Part shown: piece by piece, positions 44,435 through 54,381 of the stretch | Position numbering within the stretch: position 1 is the stretch's first letter | Layout: each line of letters begins with the position of its first letter | Assembly (NCBI RefSeq): GCF_000359125.1 | Contig: NZ_CAAF010000054.1 | Coordinates: forward strand, 34,595-98,594 | Reading direction: 5' to 3' | DNA from: Mesorhizobium sp. STM 4661 | GTDB taxonomy: Bacteria > Pseudomonadota > Alphaproteobacteria > Rhizobiales > Rhizobiaceae | DNA length: 64,000 bases | Made by a program: the position numbers and the translations under genes | The notes under the pieces: generated by a model | Database searches by the model: none | Told to the model about the DNA's origin: nothing | The model's input: only the letters and a program-made list of their open reading frames with translations

Positions 44435-45660
44435 TCGGGCACGTCGCCGGGAAACACGACGCTGGCGGTCGCGATGGCAGCTATGCCTTCCTCGCGGCCG
44501 ACAAAGCCGAGCTTTTCGTTGGTTGTCGCCTTGATCGAGATGCGGTCCGGGGAAATTCCCAGCATTGCCGAAAGGGCTTCGGTCATCGCTAGGCGATGCG
44601 GGCCGATGCGCGGCGCCTCGCAGATCAGCGTGATGTCGGCATTGGCGATGCGCCCGCCGCGTTCGCGCACCAGCTTGGCCGCATGTTCGACGAAGATCCG
44701 CGAGGCAGCACCCTTCCATTGCGGATCCGACGGCGGGAAATGCGTGCCGATGTCGCCGGCGCCGCACGTGGCGAGCAGCGCGTCGGTCAAGGCGTGCAGG
44801 CCGACATCGGCATCCGAATGGCCGGACAGTTTCCTGTCGTGCGGGACAGGGACGCCGCACAGCGTGACATGGTCGCCGGGCTCGAAGGCGTGGACGTCGT
44901 AGCCATTGCCGGTGCGGATGTCCGGAAAACGCGGCCGCTCGCCGGAAAGCCGCTGATCGGCCATCGCAATATCCCTTGCCCAGGTGAGTTTGACATTGTC
45001 CGGGGAGCCCTGAACGATTTTCACCGGAATATGCGCCCATTCGGCAATCGCGGCATCGTCGGTGAAGTCCGCTTTGCCCAGACGATGGGCTTTTTCGTGG
45101 GCGGCCAGGAGCGGCCAGAACGGAAAGCCTTGCGGCGTCTGGGCGGCATGAAGCCCGATCCTGGACACAGTCTCGCCAATCATGCCAGCGGCCGACTCGC
45201 GTTTCAGCGTATCGGCGACTGGCAAAGCGGGCAGCGCTCCCTGGCGCTCGCCGATGGCTTCGATCGTGCGGTCTATCAATTCCGCGTCGACGAACGGGCG
45301 CACGGCATCATGGACGAGAACCCGGCCCGGCGCATGGCTTCTCAGTGCGAGCAGCCCGAGCCGGACGGAGTCTTGCCTGGACGCGCCACCGGTCACGGCG
45401 ATGACCCGGTCGGCGTTGGCGCCGGCTGCGCCGCGAAAAAGCGCACCGTCGTCGGCATGGATGGCGACGACGACAGGACCGATTCCCGGATGCGCCAGAA
45501 ACATGTCCAATGTGCGCGCGATGATGGCACGGCCGCCGATGCGCTGATACTGCTTCGGTCCGTCGGCCTGTCCAGCGCGCGCGCCGCGCCCTGCGGCGAC
45601 GATGACCACACCCACCTTGTCGTTTGCTGCGTCGGCTGGTTTTTTGCTTGCGTCCGTCAT
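44431..45660 (-). CDS. ispDF: Bifunctional IspD/IspF isoprenoid enzyme
   Basis: The 409-residue fusion has an N-terminal IspD part (VVIVAAGRGARAGQADGPKQ, about residues 18-37, CDP-ME synthesis) and a C-terminal IspF part (RTGNGYDVHAFEPGDHVTLCG; LSGHSDADVGLHALTDA; DIGTHFPPSDPQW). It carries two steps of the MEP pathway to isopentenyl diphosphate. IspDF fusions are typical of alphaproteobacteria. It is translationally coupled to the CinA gene. Confidence 0.95.
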   Translation of the reverse strand: MTDASKKPADAANDKVGVVIVAAGRGARAGQADGPKQYQRIGGRAIIARTLDMFLAHPGIGPVVVAIHADDGALFRGAAGANADRVIAVTGGASRQDSVRLGLLALRSHAPGRVLVHDAVRPFVDAELIDRTIEAIGERQGALPALPVADTLKRESAAGMIGETVSRIGLHAAQTPQGFPFWPLLAAHEKAHRLGKADFTDDAAIAEWAHIPVKIVQGSPDNVKLTWARDIAMADQRLSGERPRFPDIRTGNGYDVHAFEPGDHVTLCGVPVPHDRKLSGHSDADVGLHALTDALLATCGAGDIGTHFPPSDPQWKGAASRIFVEHAAKLVRERGGRIANADITLICEAPRIGPHRLAMTEALSAMLGISPDRISIKATTNEKLGFVGREEGIAAIATASVVFPGDVPE

Positions 45661-45673
45661 GGCGAGAGGCTTA

Positions 45674-45741
45674 GCGCACGATCCCGAAAAGTGTAATCGG
45701 TTTTTGCTGCGCTGACCTTCGGTTCGGAAAAGATCGTGCGC
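45674..45741. repeat. Inverted repeat element, copy 1
   Basis: Outer arms GCGCACGATC (45674-45683) and GATCGTGCGC (45732-45741) are perfect complements. Inside is CCCGAAAAGTG and TCGGAAAAGATC, the core shared with 57004-57052. It lies between the divergent ispDF and dusB starts. Compared with copy 2 it has about 19 additional bases in the middle. Confidence 0.7.
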
Positions 45742-45881
45742 CAGATATTAGTTCCAAAGCGGCTTGTAGCGAAGGCCAGCATTTTCCCAAATGCGCCTTG
45801 ATGTGGCGTCATTCCGCGTTGCACATTGCTGCCATTCTGGCTAGAGAATGTGCAGCAATCGAAAATGCTTGGTTTTTGTGC

Positions 45882-46925
45882 ATGCCTGACTTGACCGAAC
45901 TTGACTTGACCAAATTGGCTTTGCCGCTCGACGTCGGGGGCGTGAGAATCCGCAACCGCGTCTTTCTCGCACCCATGTCTGGTATATCAGATGAGCCGTT
46001 CCGGCAACGCGCCCACGCGCATGGTGCCGGGCTGGTCGTGTCGGAGATGGTGGCGAGCGGCGAATTGGCCAAGGGCAGGGCAGGCTGCGATCTGCGCATC
46101 CGTCATTCCGGGCTGCCCGTCCACATGGTCCAGCTTGCCGGCCGCGAGGCGGCGCATATGGCCGAGGGCGCGCGAATCGCCGCGGGCGAGGGCGCCGACA
46201 TCATCGACATCAACATGGGCTGCCCGGCCAAGAAGGTAACAGGCGGCTATGCCGGTTCGGCGCTGATGCGCGATCTCGACCACGCGCTGTCGCTGATCGA
46301 GGCTGTGGTCGGCGCCGTCGAGGTGCCGGTCACGGTCAAGATGCGGCTCGGCTGGGACGAAAGCGCGCTCAACGCCCCTGTTCTGGCACGGCGCGCCGAG
46401 CAGGCCGGCGTCAGCATGGTGACGGTGCATGGCCGCACACGCTGTCAGTTCTACCAGGGCAAGGCCGACTGGCGCGCCATCGCCCGCGTCAAGCAGGCCG
46501 TGTCGATCCCGGTCGTCGCCAATGGCGATGTCGGCTCGGCGGCGGAGGCAGCCATGATCCTCGACCAGTCCGGCGCGGATGCCGTGATGATCGGCCGTGC
46601 GCATTACGGCGCGCCCTGGACGGCAGGCGGCATCGCGGCTGCCGCGGCAAGGGAGGCAGCGCCCGGCGTGCCCGAAAACAGGCAAGCGCTCGCCGACTAC
46701 ATCGTTTCCCACTATGAGGACATGCTGGCGCTCTATGGCAGCGAAAGCGGGCTGCGCCAGGCGCGCAAGCATCTTGGCTGGTATCTCGACCGTCATGCCG
46801 CCGGTGTCGCTGACGATCGGCGCAAGGCCATACTCACATCTTTTGAGCCCGCGCGCGTCATCGACCTGTTGCGCGAGACGTTTTCCAGCACTGTGGAAGC
46901 GGCGAACCTGCGGAGTGCAGCATGA
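45882..46925 (+). CDS. dusB: tRNA-dihydrouridine synthase B
   Basis: The protein of 347 residues is an FMN-dependent TIM barrel that reduces uridines in tRNA D-loops. IDINMGCPAKKVTGGYAGSAL has the catalytic Cys, VPVTVKMRLGW and TVHGRTRCQFYQGKADW the tRNA and FMN sites, and ANGDVGSAAEA, MIGRAHYGAPW the phosphate site. Start 45882 is chosen; the ORF extends to 45798. It is the nifR3 homologue preceding ntrBC, with ATGA overlap to ntrB. Confidence 0.93.
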   Translation: MPDLTELDLTKLALPLDVGGVRIRNRVFLAPMSGISDEPFRQRAHAHGAGLVVSEMVASGELAKGRAGCDLRIRHSGLPVHMVQLAGREAAHMAEGARIAAGEGADIIDINMGCPAKKVTGGYAGSALMRDLDHALSLIEAVVGAVEVPVTVKMRLGWDESALNAPVLARRAEQAGVSMVTVHGRTRCQFYQGKADWRAIARVKQAVSIPVVANGDVGSAAEAAMILDQSGADAVMIGRAHYGAPWTAGGIAAAAAREAAPGVPENRQALADYIVSHYEDMLALYGSESGLRQARKHLGWYLDRHAAGVADDRRKAILTSFEPARVIDLLRETFSSTVEAANLRSAA

Positions 46926-48064
46926 ACGCCACGATCGCAAAGAAAATTGAAATGGCGGACGCCGCCCACATCGTGCTGAACACCATCCGCCGGCCGGTGA
47001 TCATGGTCGATGCGCAAGGCTTCATCATCTTCGCCAATGCCGATGCCGAGGATTTCTTCCGCTCGAGCGCGACCATGCTCGCCCGCAACACCTTGTCGAA
47101 ACTCATTCCCTTCGGCAGTCCGCTGCTGACGCTGGTCGACCAGGTGCGCGAGCGCCGGGCGCCGGTCAACGAATACCGGGTCGACGTGTCGTCGCCGCGC
47201 CTCGGCATCGAGAAGGTCGTCGACCTCTATGTCGCGCCGGTGCCGGAATTTCCGGGCTCCGTCGTTGTCATGTTCCAGGAACGGTCGATGGCCGACAAGA
47301 TCGACCGGCAAATGACGCATCGGGGAGCCGCGCGTTCGGTGACCGGGCTTGCCGCCATGCTCGCCCACGAGATCAAGAACCCGCTCTCCGGCATCAGGGG
47401 CGCTGCCCAACTGCTCGAACTGTCGGCTTCCGACGAGGATCGCGCGCTGACCCGGCTGATCACCGACGAAACCGATCGGATCGTGTCGCTGGTCGATCGC
47501 ATGGAGGTGTTTTCCGACGAGCGGCCGATCGACCGTTATCCCGTCAACATCCATGTCGTGCTCGACCATGTGAAGGCCATCGCCAAGAACGGTTTTGCCA
47601 AGCGGATCAAGATATTGGAGGATTATGATCCATCCTTGCCTCCGGTTTTCGCCAACCGCGACCAGCTCATCCAGGTGTTCCTCAACCTGGTCAAGAATGC
47701 CGCCGAGGCCATTGGCAGCGATCCGCAAGGCGAGATCAGCCTGTCGACGGCTTTCCGGCCCGGCATTCGTGTTTCCGTGCCGGGAACGCAGGATCGCGTT
47801 TCGCTGCCGCTGGAATTCTGCGTGCGCGACAATGGCTCGGGTGTTTCCGAGGACATCCTGCCGATCCTGTTCGATCCTTTCATCACCACCAAGCCGAACG
47901 GCTCGGGACTTGGTCTGGCGCTGGTTGCGAAAATCGTCGGCGAGCACGGTGGCATCATCGAATGCGATTCGACGCCGCGCAGCACGACGTTCCGCATTCT
48001 GATGCCGGCCTGGAAGGAAACGTCGCTTGGCACCGACGATGACGGCGAAGGAGACCGCAAATGA
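46922..48064 (+). CDS. ntrB: Nitrogen regulation sensor kinase NtrB
   Basis: The 380-residue cytoplasmic kinase has a PAS domain (RRPVIMVDAQGFIIFANADA), the phospho-His in AAMLAHEIKNPLSGIRGAAQ, and N/G1/G2 boxes (FLNLVKNAAEAI, DNGSGV, GLGLALVAKIV). It phosphorylates NtrC under nitrogen limitation and dephosphorylates it when bound by PII protein. It is coupled by ATGA to dusB before it and ntrC after it. Confidence 0.95.
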   Translation: MNATIAKKIEMADAAHIVLNTIRRPVIMVDAQGFIIFANADAEDFFRSSATMLARNTLSKLIPFGSPLLTLVDQVRERRAPVNEYRVDVSSPRLGIEKVVDLYVAPVPEFPGSVVVMFQERSMADKIDRQMTHRGAARSVTGLAAMLAHEIKNPLSGIRGAAQLLELSASDEDRALTRLITDETDRIVSLVDRMEVFSDERPIDRYPVNIHVVLDHVKAIAKNGFAKRIKILEDYDPSLPPVFANRDQLIQVFLNLVKNAAEAIGSDPQGEISLSTAFRPGIRVSVPGTQDRVSLPLEFCVRDNGSGVSEDILPILFDPFITTKPNGSGLGLALVAKIVGEHGGIIECDSTPRSTTFRILMPAWKETSLGTDDDGEGDRK

Positions 48065-49521
48065 CGGTTCGCGGCAATATTCTGGTCGCCGACGACGATG
48101 CGGCCATCCGCACGGTCCTCAATCAGGCGCTTTCGCGCGTCGGCCATGAGGTGCGTGTGACCTCCAACGCGTCCACGCTGTGGCGCTGGGTGGCGGCCGG
48201 TGAGGGCGATCTCGTCATCACCGATGTGGTGATGCCGGACGAGAACGCTTTCGACATGCTGCCGCGCATCAAGAAGGCGCGGCCGGAACTGCCCGTCATC
48301 GTCATGAGCGCCCAGAACACCTTCATGACCGCGATCCGCGCCTCCGAGACCGGCGCCTACGAATATCTGCCGAAGCCGTTCGACCTGACCGAGCTGCTCA
48401 ACATCGTCAACCGGGCGCTTTCCGAGCCGAGGCGGCCGAAAATCGACACGCGGGCGGACGAGCCGCCGGAATCGATGCCGCTGGTCGGCCGCTCGGCGGC
48501 CATGCAGGATATCTACCGCATGCTGGCACGCATGATGCAGACCGACCTGACGGTGATGATTTCAGGCGAATCGGGCACCGGCAAGGAACTGGTGGCACGC
48601 GCGCTGCACGAATATGGCCGCCGTCGTGGCGGCCCATTCGTCGCCATCAACATGGCGGCGATCCCGCGCGACCTGATCGAATCGGAACTGTTCGGGCACG
48701 AGAAGGGCGCCTTCACCGGCGCGCAGAACCGCTCCACCGGCCGTTTCGAGCAGGCCGAAGGCGGCACGCTCTTCCTCGACGAGATCGGCGACATGCCGAT
48801 GGAAGCGCAGACGCGCCTGCTGCGCGTCCTGCAGCAGGGCGAATATACCACCGTCGGCGGCCGCACGCCGATCAAGACCGACGTGCGCATCGTCGCCGCC
48901 ACCAACAAGGATCTGCGCACGCTGATCAACCAGGGGCTTTTTCGCGAGGATCTGTTCTATCGCCTGAATGTCGTGCCGCTGAGGCTGCCGGCGTTGCGTG
49001 AGCGATCCGAGGACATTCCCGATCTCGTCCGGCACTTCTTCAAGATCGGTGCCAGCGAAGGCCTGCAGACAAAACGTATTTCCACCGGCGGCATCGAGTT
49101 GATGAAGCGCTATCCGTGGCCTGGCAATGTGCGCGAGCTCGAAAATCTTGTCCGCAGGCTGGCCGCGCTCTATTCGCAGGACGAGATTTCCGCCGAGATC
49201 ATCGAGGCGGAACTGAAGACCGGCGAGCGGCCGGTCGTTCCCGGCGGCGGCAACCTCATTCCCGACGATCTGTCCATCGGCCAGGCGGTGGAACATTTCC
49301 TGCAGCGCTATTTTGCTTCCTTTGCCGGCGAATTGCCGCCCGCCGGCCTCTATCAGCGCATTCTCTCCGAGGTCGAATACCCGCTGGTCCTGGCCTCGAT
49401 GACGGCGACCCGCGGTAACCAGATCAAGGCCGCGGAACTGCTGGGGCTGAACCGCAATACGCTGCGCAAGAAGATCCGCGAACTCGGCGTCAACGTCTAC
49501 AAATCGTCCAGGCAACCTTAG
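48061..49521 (+). CDS. ntrC: Nitrogen regulation response regulator NtrC
   Basis: The 486-residue sigma-54 activator has a receiver domain (VADDDAAIRTVL; Asp54 in ITDVVMPDEN), an AAA+ domain with Walker A GESGTGKELVARA and the sigma-54 contact loop ESELFGHEKGAFTGA, and a Fis-type HTH at the C terminus (RGNQIKAAELLGLNRNTLRK). It activates glnA, glnK, amtB and nitrogen uptake genes. It is downstream of dusB-ntrB. Confidence 0.97.
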   Translation: MTVRGNILVADDDAAIRTVLNQALSRVGHEVRVTSNASTLWRWVAAGEGDLVITDVVMPDENAFDMLPRIKKARPELPVIVMSAQNTFMTAIRASETGAYEYLPKPFDLTELLNIVNRALSEPRRPKIDTRADEPPESMPLVGRSAAMQDIYRMLARMMQTDLTVMISGESGTGKELVARALHEYGRRRGGPFVAINMAAIPRDLIESELFGHEKGAFTGAQNRSTGRFEQAEGGTLFLDEIGDMPMEAQTRLLRVLQQGEYTTVGGRTPIKTDVRIVAATNKDLRTLINQGLFREDLFYRLNVVPLRLPALRERSEDIPDLVRHFFKIGASEGLQTKRISTGGIELMKRYPWPGNVRELENLVRRLAALYSQDEISAEIIEAELKTGERPVVPGGGNLIPDDLSIGQAVEHFLQRYFASFAGELPPAGLYQRILSEVEYPLVLASMTATRGNQIKAAELLGLNRNTLRKKIRELGVNVYKSSRQP

Positions 49522-49698
49522 TCAGGCAACCTCAGAGAGACGTCGAAAGCGATTCCCGATTTTCGGGCCGATGCGATGGATCCCGCACCCTTTTCCGGGG
49601 ACAGATCGCCGAAAGATTTCCGTCCAGGTCACACTTGTTGCATAATCGCCACAATGCGTTGCATAGATCCGACGCAATCATTGGCTCCAGACGGCAAC

Positions 49699-51987
49699 AT
49701 GGCTTCACAGGCACCGACACTGAGCGAACCGCTTTTCAGCAAACCCGGCCCAAGGGACGGGCGGCGGCTGCTTGCGCTGCCCGGCGTGGTTGCGATTGCC
49801 GGGGCGCTGGTCACGGCGGCGATCTCCTTCGCCATTCTCGTCGGCGCCACGCCAATCGTCCCGAACGAGAAGACGACGCTGGCGCTTATCGCCCTCAACG
49901 CCGCGTTCGTCCTGTTCCTGATCGCGCTGGTCGGCCGCGAAGTGCATCGCATCTTGATGGCGCGCCGGCACGGCAAGGCGGCGTCGCGGCTGCATGTGCG
50001 TATCGTGGCGATGTTTGCGCTGGTCGCCGCAATTCCCGCGATCATGGTGGCGATCATCGCCTCGATCACCCTCGACATCGGCCTCGACCGCTGGTTCGAA
50101 ATCCGCACCAAGACCATCGTCAACTCGTCGCTGTCGATTGCGGACGCCTATGTGCAGGAAAACGCGCGCAATCTCCAGGGCACGACGCTGTCGATGGCCT
50201 ACGACCTCGATGCGTCACGCACGCTCTACGGCCTCGACCGAACCGGTTTTCTCGATCTCATGAACAAGGAAGCCGTTGGCCGTTCGCTGGCCCATGCAGC
50301 ACTCATCAAGCCCGACGGGTCTTTCGTCATGAGCGCCAAGACCGATGCGGATTTTGCCATGCCGGAACCGCCGGAAGGCGCCGTCGCCAGTGCCGCCGAT
50401 GGCAAGCCGGTGCTGATCGAGCCGAAAACACGCAACATCATGGGCGCCATCGTCAAGCTGCGCGAGATCGAAGGGCTCTACCTCTACACCATTCGCCTCG
50501 TCGACCCCGAAGTGATCAAGGCGCGGCAGATCGTCCGGTCCAACACCGACGAATACCGCGGCCTCGAAGACAATCGCCGCACCTCGCAAGTGGCCTTCGC
50601 GCTTCCCTATTTGTCGCTGACGCTGATCATCATCCTGTCCGCCATCTGGACCGGCATTGCGGTCGCCGACCGCCTGGTGCGGCCGATCCGTCAACTTATC
50701 GGCGCGGCCGACGAGGTCGCGACCGGCAATCTCGACGTTGCCGTGCCCGTTCGACCCTCCGATGGCGACGTCGCCTCGCTCGGCGACACCTTCAACAAGA
50801 TGCTGCTGGAGCTGAAATCGCAGCGCAACGAGATCCTGTCCGCCAAGGATCTGATCGACGAGCGGCGGCGGTTTTCGGAAGCGGTGCTTGCCGGCGTCAC
50901 CGCCGGCGTCATCGGCGTCGATCCCTATGGCATCGTCACCATCGTCAACCGGTCGGCCGAGACGATGCTGGCCATATCGGCCACCGCCGCACTCGGGCAG
51001 AACCTGTCGGCCGTTTTGCCGCATGTCGGCCGCGTCTTCGAGATCGGCCGCAAGTCGGGCAAGCCGGTCTATCGTGAGCAGGTGACCTTCTACCGCGCCG
51101 GCACCGAGCGGACCTTCAATGTGCAGATCACGATCGAGGCTGGCGATGACGGTTCGGAGGAAAAATCCTACGTCGTGACGGTCGACGACATCACCGATCT
51201 GGTCCAGGCGCAGCGCTCGTCGGCCTGGGCCGATGTGGCGCGGCGCATCGCCCACGAGATCAAGAATCCGCTGACGCCGATCCAGCTTTCCGCCGAGCGC
51301 ATCAAGCGCCGCTACGGCAAGGTCATCACCGAGGATCGCGAGGTTTTCGACCAGTGCACCGACACCATCATCCGGCAGGTCGAGGATATCGGCCGCATGG
51401 TCGACGAGTTCTCCGCCTTCGCGCGCATGCCCAAGCCTGAAATGAAGTCCCTCGACTTGCGCGAATCATTGCGCGAGGCCTCGTTCCTCGTCGAAGTGAG
51501 CCGCGCCGACATCACTTTCGAGCGTGTGTTCGGCAACGAACCGCTGAAAGGCACCTTCGACAGCCGGCTGATGGCGCAGGCTTTCGGCAATGTCATCAAG
51601 AACGCGGCCGAGGCCATTGACGGACTTGATCAGAAGGATCGTTCGGACGGCATAATCCGGATTCAGGCCGGGCGCCAGAATGGCGCGATTCGCATCGACG
51701 TCATCGACAATGGCAAAGGCTTGCCGCGCGAGAATCGCCAGCGGCTGCTGGAGCCCTATATGACGACGCGCGAAAAAGGTACCGGGCTCGGCCTCGCTAT
51801 CGTCAAGAAGATCGTGGAGGACCATGGCGGCCGGCTCGAACTGCATGACGCGCCGGCGGACTTCCACGGTGGGCGGGGCGCGATGATCAGCATCATCCTG
51901 CCGCCTGCGGCCGTTACCGCGCCATCGCGCGGCGAGGGCAGGACGGAAAACGAGAGAGAAACTGAAAAGGTCGGTAATGGCGTCTGA
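49699..51987 (+). CDS. ntrY: Sensor kinase NtrY
   Basis: The protein of 762 residues has an N-terminal membrane region of about three spans, then a fourth span near residue 300, HAMP, PAS (VLAGVTAGVIGVDPYGIVTI), and histidine kinase modules (phospho-His in VARRIAHEIKNPLTPIQLS; GLGLAIVKKIVED). It works with NtrX in nitrogen, and in some species redox, control. The start is uncertain: ATG 49699 or 49654 or 49576; none has a strong ribosome site. It lies ~180 bases after ntrC. Confidence 0.92.
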   Translation: MASQAPTLSEPLFSKPGPRDGRRLLALPGVVAIAGALVTAAISFAILVGATPIVPNEKTTLALIALNAAFVLFLIALVGREVHRILMARRHGKAASRLHVRIVAMFALVAAIPAIMVAIIASITLDIGLDRWFEIRTKTIVNSSLSIADAYVQENARNLQGTTLSMAYDLDASRTLYGLDRTGFLDLMNKEAVGRSLAHAALIKPDGSFVMSAKTDADFAMPEPPEGAVASAADGKPVLIEPKTRNIMGAIVKLREIEGLYLYTIRLVDPEVIKARQIVRSNTDEYRGLEDNRRTSQVAFALPYLSLTLIIILSAIWTGIAVADRLVRPIRQLIGAADEVATGNLDVAVPVRPSDGDVASLGDTFNKMLLELKSQRNEILSAKDLIDERRRFSEAVLAGVTAGVIGVDPYGIVTIVNRSAETMLAISATAALGQNLSAVLPHVGRVFEIGRKSGKPVYREQVTFYRAGTERTFNVQITIEAGDDGSEEKSYVVTVDDITDLVQAQRSSAWADVARRIAHEIKNPLTPIQLSAERIKRRYGKVITEDREVFDQCTDTIIRQVEDIGRMVDEFSAFARMPKPEMKSLDLRESLREASFLVEVSRADITFERVFGNEPLKGTFDSRLMAQAFGNVIKNAAEAIDGLDQKDRSDGIIRIQAGRQNGAIRIDVIDNGKGLPRENRQRLLEPYMTTREKGTGLGLAIVKKIVEDHGGRLELHDAPADFHGGRGAMISIILPPAAVTAPSRGEGRTENERETEKVGNGV

Positions 51988-53338
51988 CATTCTCATCGTC
52001 GATGACGAGGAAGACATCCGCGAGCTCGTCGCCGGTATTTTGAGCGACGAAGGTCACGAAACCCGCACGGCATTCGATGCCGACAGCGCGCTGGCGGCGA
52101 TCGCCGACCGGGCGCCGAGGCTGATTTTCCTCGACATCTGGCTGCAGGGCTCGCGGCTGGACGGGCTGGCGTTGCTGGACGAGATCAAGACGATGCATCC
52201 CAACCTGCCGGTGGTGATGATCTCCGGCCATGGCAATATCGAAACGGCGGTCTCCGCGATCCGCCGCGGCGCCTACGACTTCATCGAAAAGCCGTTCAAG
52301 GCCGACAGGCTGATCCTGATCGCCGAGCGTGCGCTGGAGACATCGAAGCTGAGGCGGGAGGTTTCGGACCTCAAGCAGCGCAGCGGCGAGACCTTCGACC
52401 TGATCGGCATGTCGTCGGCGATGAGCCAGCTGCGCCAGACCATCGAGCGCGTCGCGCCGACCAACAGCCGCGTCATGATCATTGGCCCGTCAGGCTCGGG
52501 CAAGGAGCTTGCGGCCCGCGCCATCCATACACTGTCGATGCGCAAGAGCGCACCGTTCGTCACCTTGAGCGCCGCCAACATCACGCCCGAGCGCATGGAG
52601 ATCGAGCTGTTCGGCACCGAATCGAACGGCGTCGAACGCAAGGTCGGCGCATTGGAGGAAGCCCATCGCGGCATCCTCTACATCGATGAAGTGGCCGACA
52701 TGCCGCGCGAGACGCAGAACAAGATCCTGCGCGTGCTGGTTGAACAGCAGTTCGAACGGGTAGGCGGCACCAAGCGGGTCAAGGTCGATGTCCGCATCAT
52801 CTCGTCGACCTCGCAGAACCTGGAGGCGATGATCGCCGACGGGCGTTTCCGCGAGGATCTCTATCACCGCCTGGCAGTGGTTCCGGTCATGGTGCCTGGG
52901 CTGGCCGAGCGGCGGGAAGACATTCCCTATCTGGTCGACAATTTCATGAAGCAGATCGCTCGTCAGGCCGGTATCCGGCCGCGGCGCATCGGCGACGACG
53001 CACTGGCCGTGCTGCAGGCTCACAACTGGCCGGGCAATGTCCGCCAGTTGCGCAACAATGTCGAGCGGTTGATGATCCTGGCGCGCGGCGACGATGTCGA
53101 TGCGCCGATCACCGCCGACCTTTTGCCCGCCGAGATCGGCGACGTCATGCCGCGCACGCCAAACCAGTCCGACCAGCACATCATGGCGCTGCCGTTGCGT
53201 GAAGCGCGCGAACAGTTCGAGAAGGACTACCTGATCGCCCAGATCAACCGTTTTGGCGGCAACATCTCGAAGACCGCCGAATTCATCGGCATGGAGCGCT
53301 CGGCGCTGCATCGCAAGCTGAAGTCGCTGGGCGTCTGA
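51977..53338 (+). CDS. ntrX: Response regulator NtrX
   Basis: The 453-residue regulator has a receiver domain (IVDDEEDIRELVAGILSDEG; Asp in IFLDIWLQGS), an AAA+ domain with GPSGSGKELAARAIH, and a C-terminal HTH (GGNISKTAEFIGMERSALHRK). At the place of the sigma-54 GAFTGA loop it has SNGVERKVGAL, so it should not activate sigma-54 polymerase in the standard way. This is the usual alphaproteobacterial NtrX form. It overlaps ntrY by 11 bases. Confidence 0.94.
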   Translation: MASDILIVDDEEDIRELVAGILSDEGHETRTAFDADSALAAIADRAPRLIFLDIWLQGSRLDGLALLDEIKTMHPNLPVVMISGHGNIETAVSAIRRGAYDFIEKPFKADRLILIAERALETSKLRREVSDLKQRSGETFDLIGMSSAMSQLRQTIERVAPTNSRVMIIGPSGSGKELAARAIHTLSMRKSAPFVTLSAANITPERMEIELFGTESNGVERKVGALEEAHRGILYIDEVADMPRETQNKILRVLVEQQFERVGGTKRVKVDVRIISSTSQNLEAMIADGRFREDLYHRLAVVPVMVPGLAERREDIPYLVDNFMKQIARQAGIRPRRIGDDALAVLQAHNWPGNVRQLRNNVERLMILARGDDVDAPITADLLPAEIGDVMPRTPNQSDQHIMALPLREAREQFEKDYLIAQINRFGGNISKTAEFIGMERSALHRKLKSLGV

Positions 53339-53440
53339 CCGGCGGCCTGCCGCGGGCTTTGCCGCTTCTGGCCCACGCATTTGTCGGTTACGCCGGTGGC
53401 GGAATCGCTAAGAAAGCCGGGAATATCCTGAGGATTGCAG

Positions 53441-54304
53441 ATGCCGCGCATTGCCTATGTGAACGGGCGCTATGTCGCTCACGCCGACGCTTTTGTGCAC
53501 ATCGAGGATCGTGGCTACCAGTTTGCCGACGGCGTCTACGAGGTCTGCGAGGTGGCGCGCGGCTTCATCGTCGACATGCCGCGCCATCTCGCCCGGCTGG
53601 ACCGATCGCTGCGCGAGCTCTCGATCGGCTGGCCGGTCACCCCAGGCGTGTTGCCGCTCATCCTGCGCGAAGTGGTGCGCCGCAACCATGTCGCCAACGG
53701 CCTGGTCTATCTCCAGGTGACGCGCGGCGTTGCCAGCCGCGACTTTGTCTTCCCGGCGGCCGGCACGAAGCCATCGCTGGTGGTGACGGCCAGGAAAGCC
53801 GATCCCGCCGTTGCCGCCAAGCGGGCCGAGAGCGGGATCAAGGTCATCACAGTGCCGGAGAATCGCTGGGACCGGGTCGATATCAAGACCGTCGGCCTGC
53901 TGCCCAACGTGCTTGCCAAGCAGAAGGCCAGGGAAGCGGGCGCCCACGAAGCCTGGTTCGTCGATGCCGACGGCACCGTCAAGGAAGGCGGGTCGTCGAA
54001 CGCCTGGATCATCACCAGGGATGGCGTGCTGGTGACGCGGCCGGCCGAGCACGGCATCCTGCGCGGCATCACCCGCACCACGCTGTTCGAAGTGGCCGCC
54101 AAGCTCGGGCTGACGGTTGAGGAGCGGGGCTTTTCGGTCGCCGAAGCCAAGGCCGCGCGCGAGGCTTTTATCAGTTCCGCGACGACGATTGCCATGCCGA
54201 TCGTGTCGATCGATGGAGTTCCCGTGGCCAACGGCCATCCCGGCTCAATAACACTTTCCTTGCGGCAGGCCTTTTTTGACGTTGCGGAAAAAAGTCCGGC
54301 CTGA
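53441..54304 (+). CDS. D-amino acid aminotransferase (branched-chain/DAAT fold type IV)
   Basis: The protein of 287 residues is a fold type IV PLP enzyme. HIEDRGYQFADGVYEV (substrate loop), PLP lysine in VDIKTVGLLPNVLAKQ, and EGGSSNAWII, then RGITRTTLFEVA for the phosphate group. DAATs make D-glutamate or D-alanine for peptidoglycan. It lies between ntrX and hfq as in many rhizobia. Branched-chain and 4-amino-4-deoxychorismate lyase relatives share the fold; DAAT is best supported by the first loop. Confidence 0.82.
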   Translation: MPRIAYVNGRYVAHADAFVHIEDRGYQFADGVYEVCEVARGFIVDMPRHLARLDRSLRELSIGWPVTPGVLPLILREVVRRNHVANGLVYLQVTRGVASRDFVFPAAGTKPSLVVTARKADPAVAAKRAESGIKVITVPENRWDRVDIKTVGLLPNVLAKQKAREAGAHEAWFVDADGTVKEGGSSNAWIITRDGVLVTRPAEHGILRGITRTTLFEVAAKLGLTVEERGFSVAEAKAAREAFISSATTIAMPIVSIDGVPVANGHPGSITLSLRQAFFDVAEKSPA

Positions 54305-54381
54305 TAACCGCACAGGTGGAATGAACATCAATATATCTCGTTCTGCTTGTCGTTACTGACGGCAAGAGGGTGTTTGTACGC

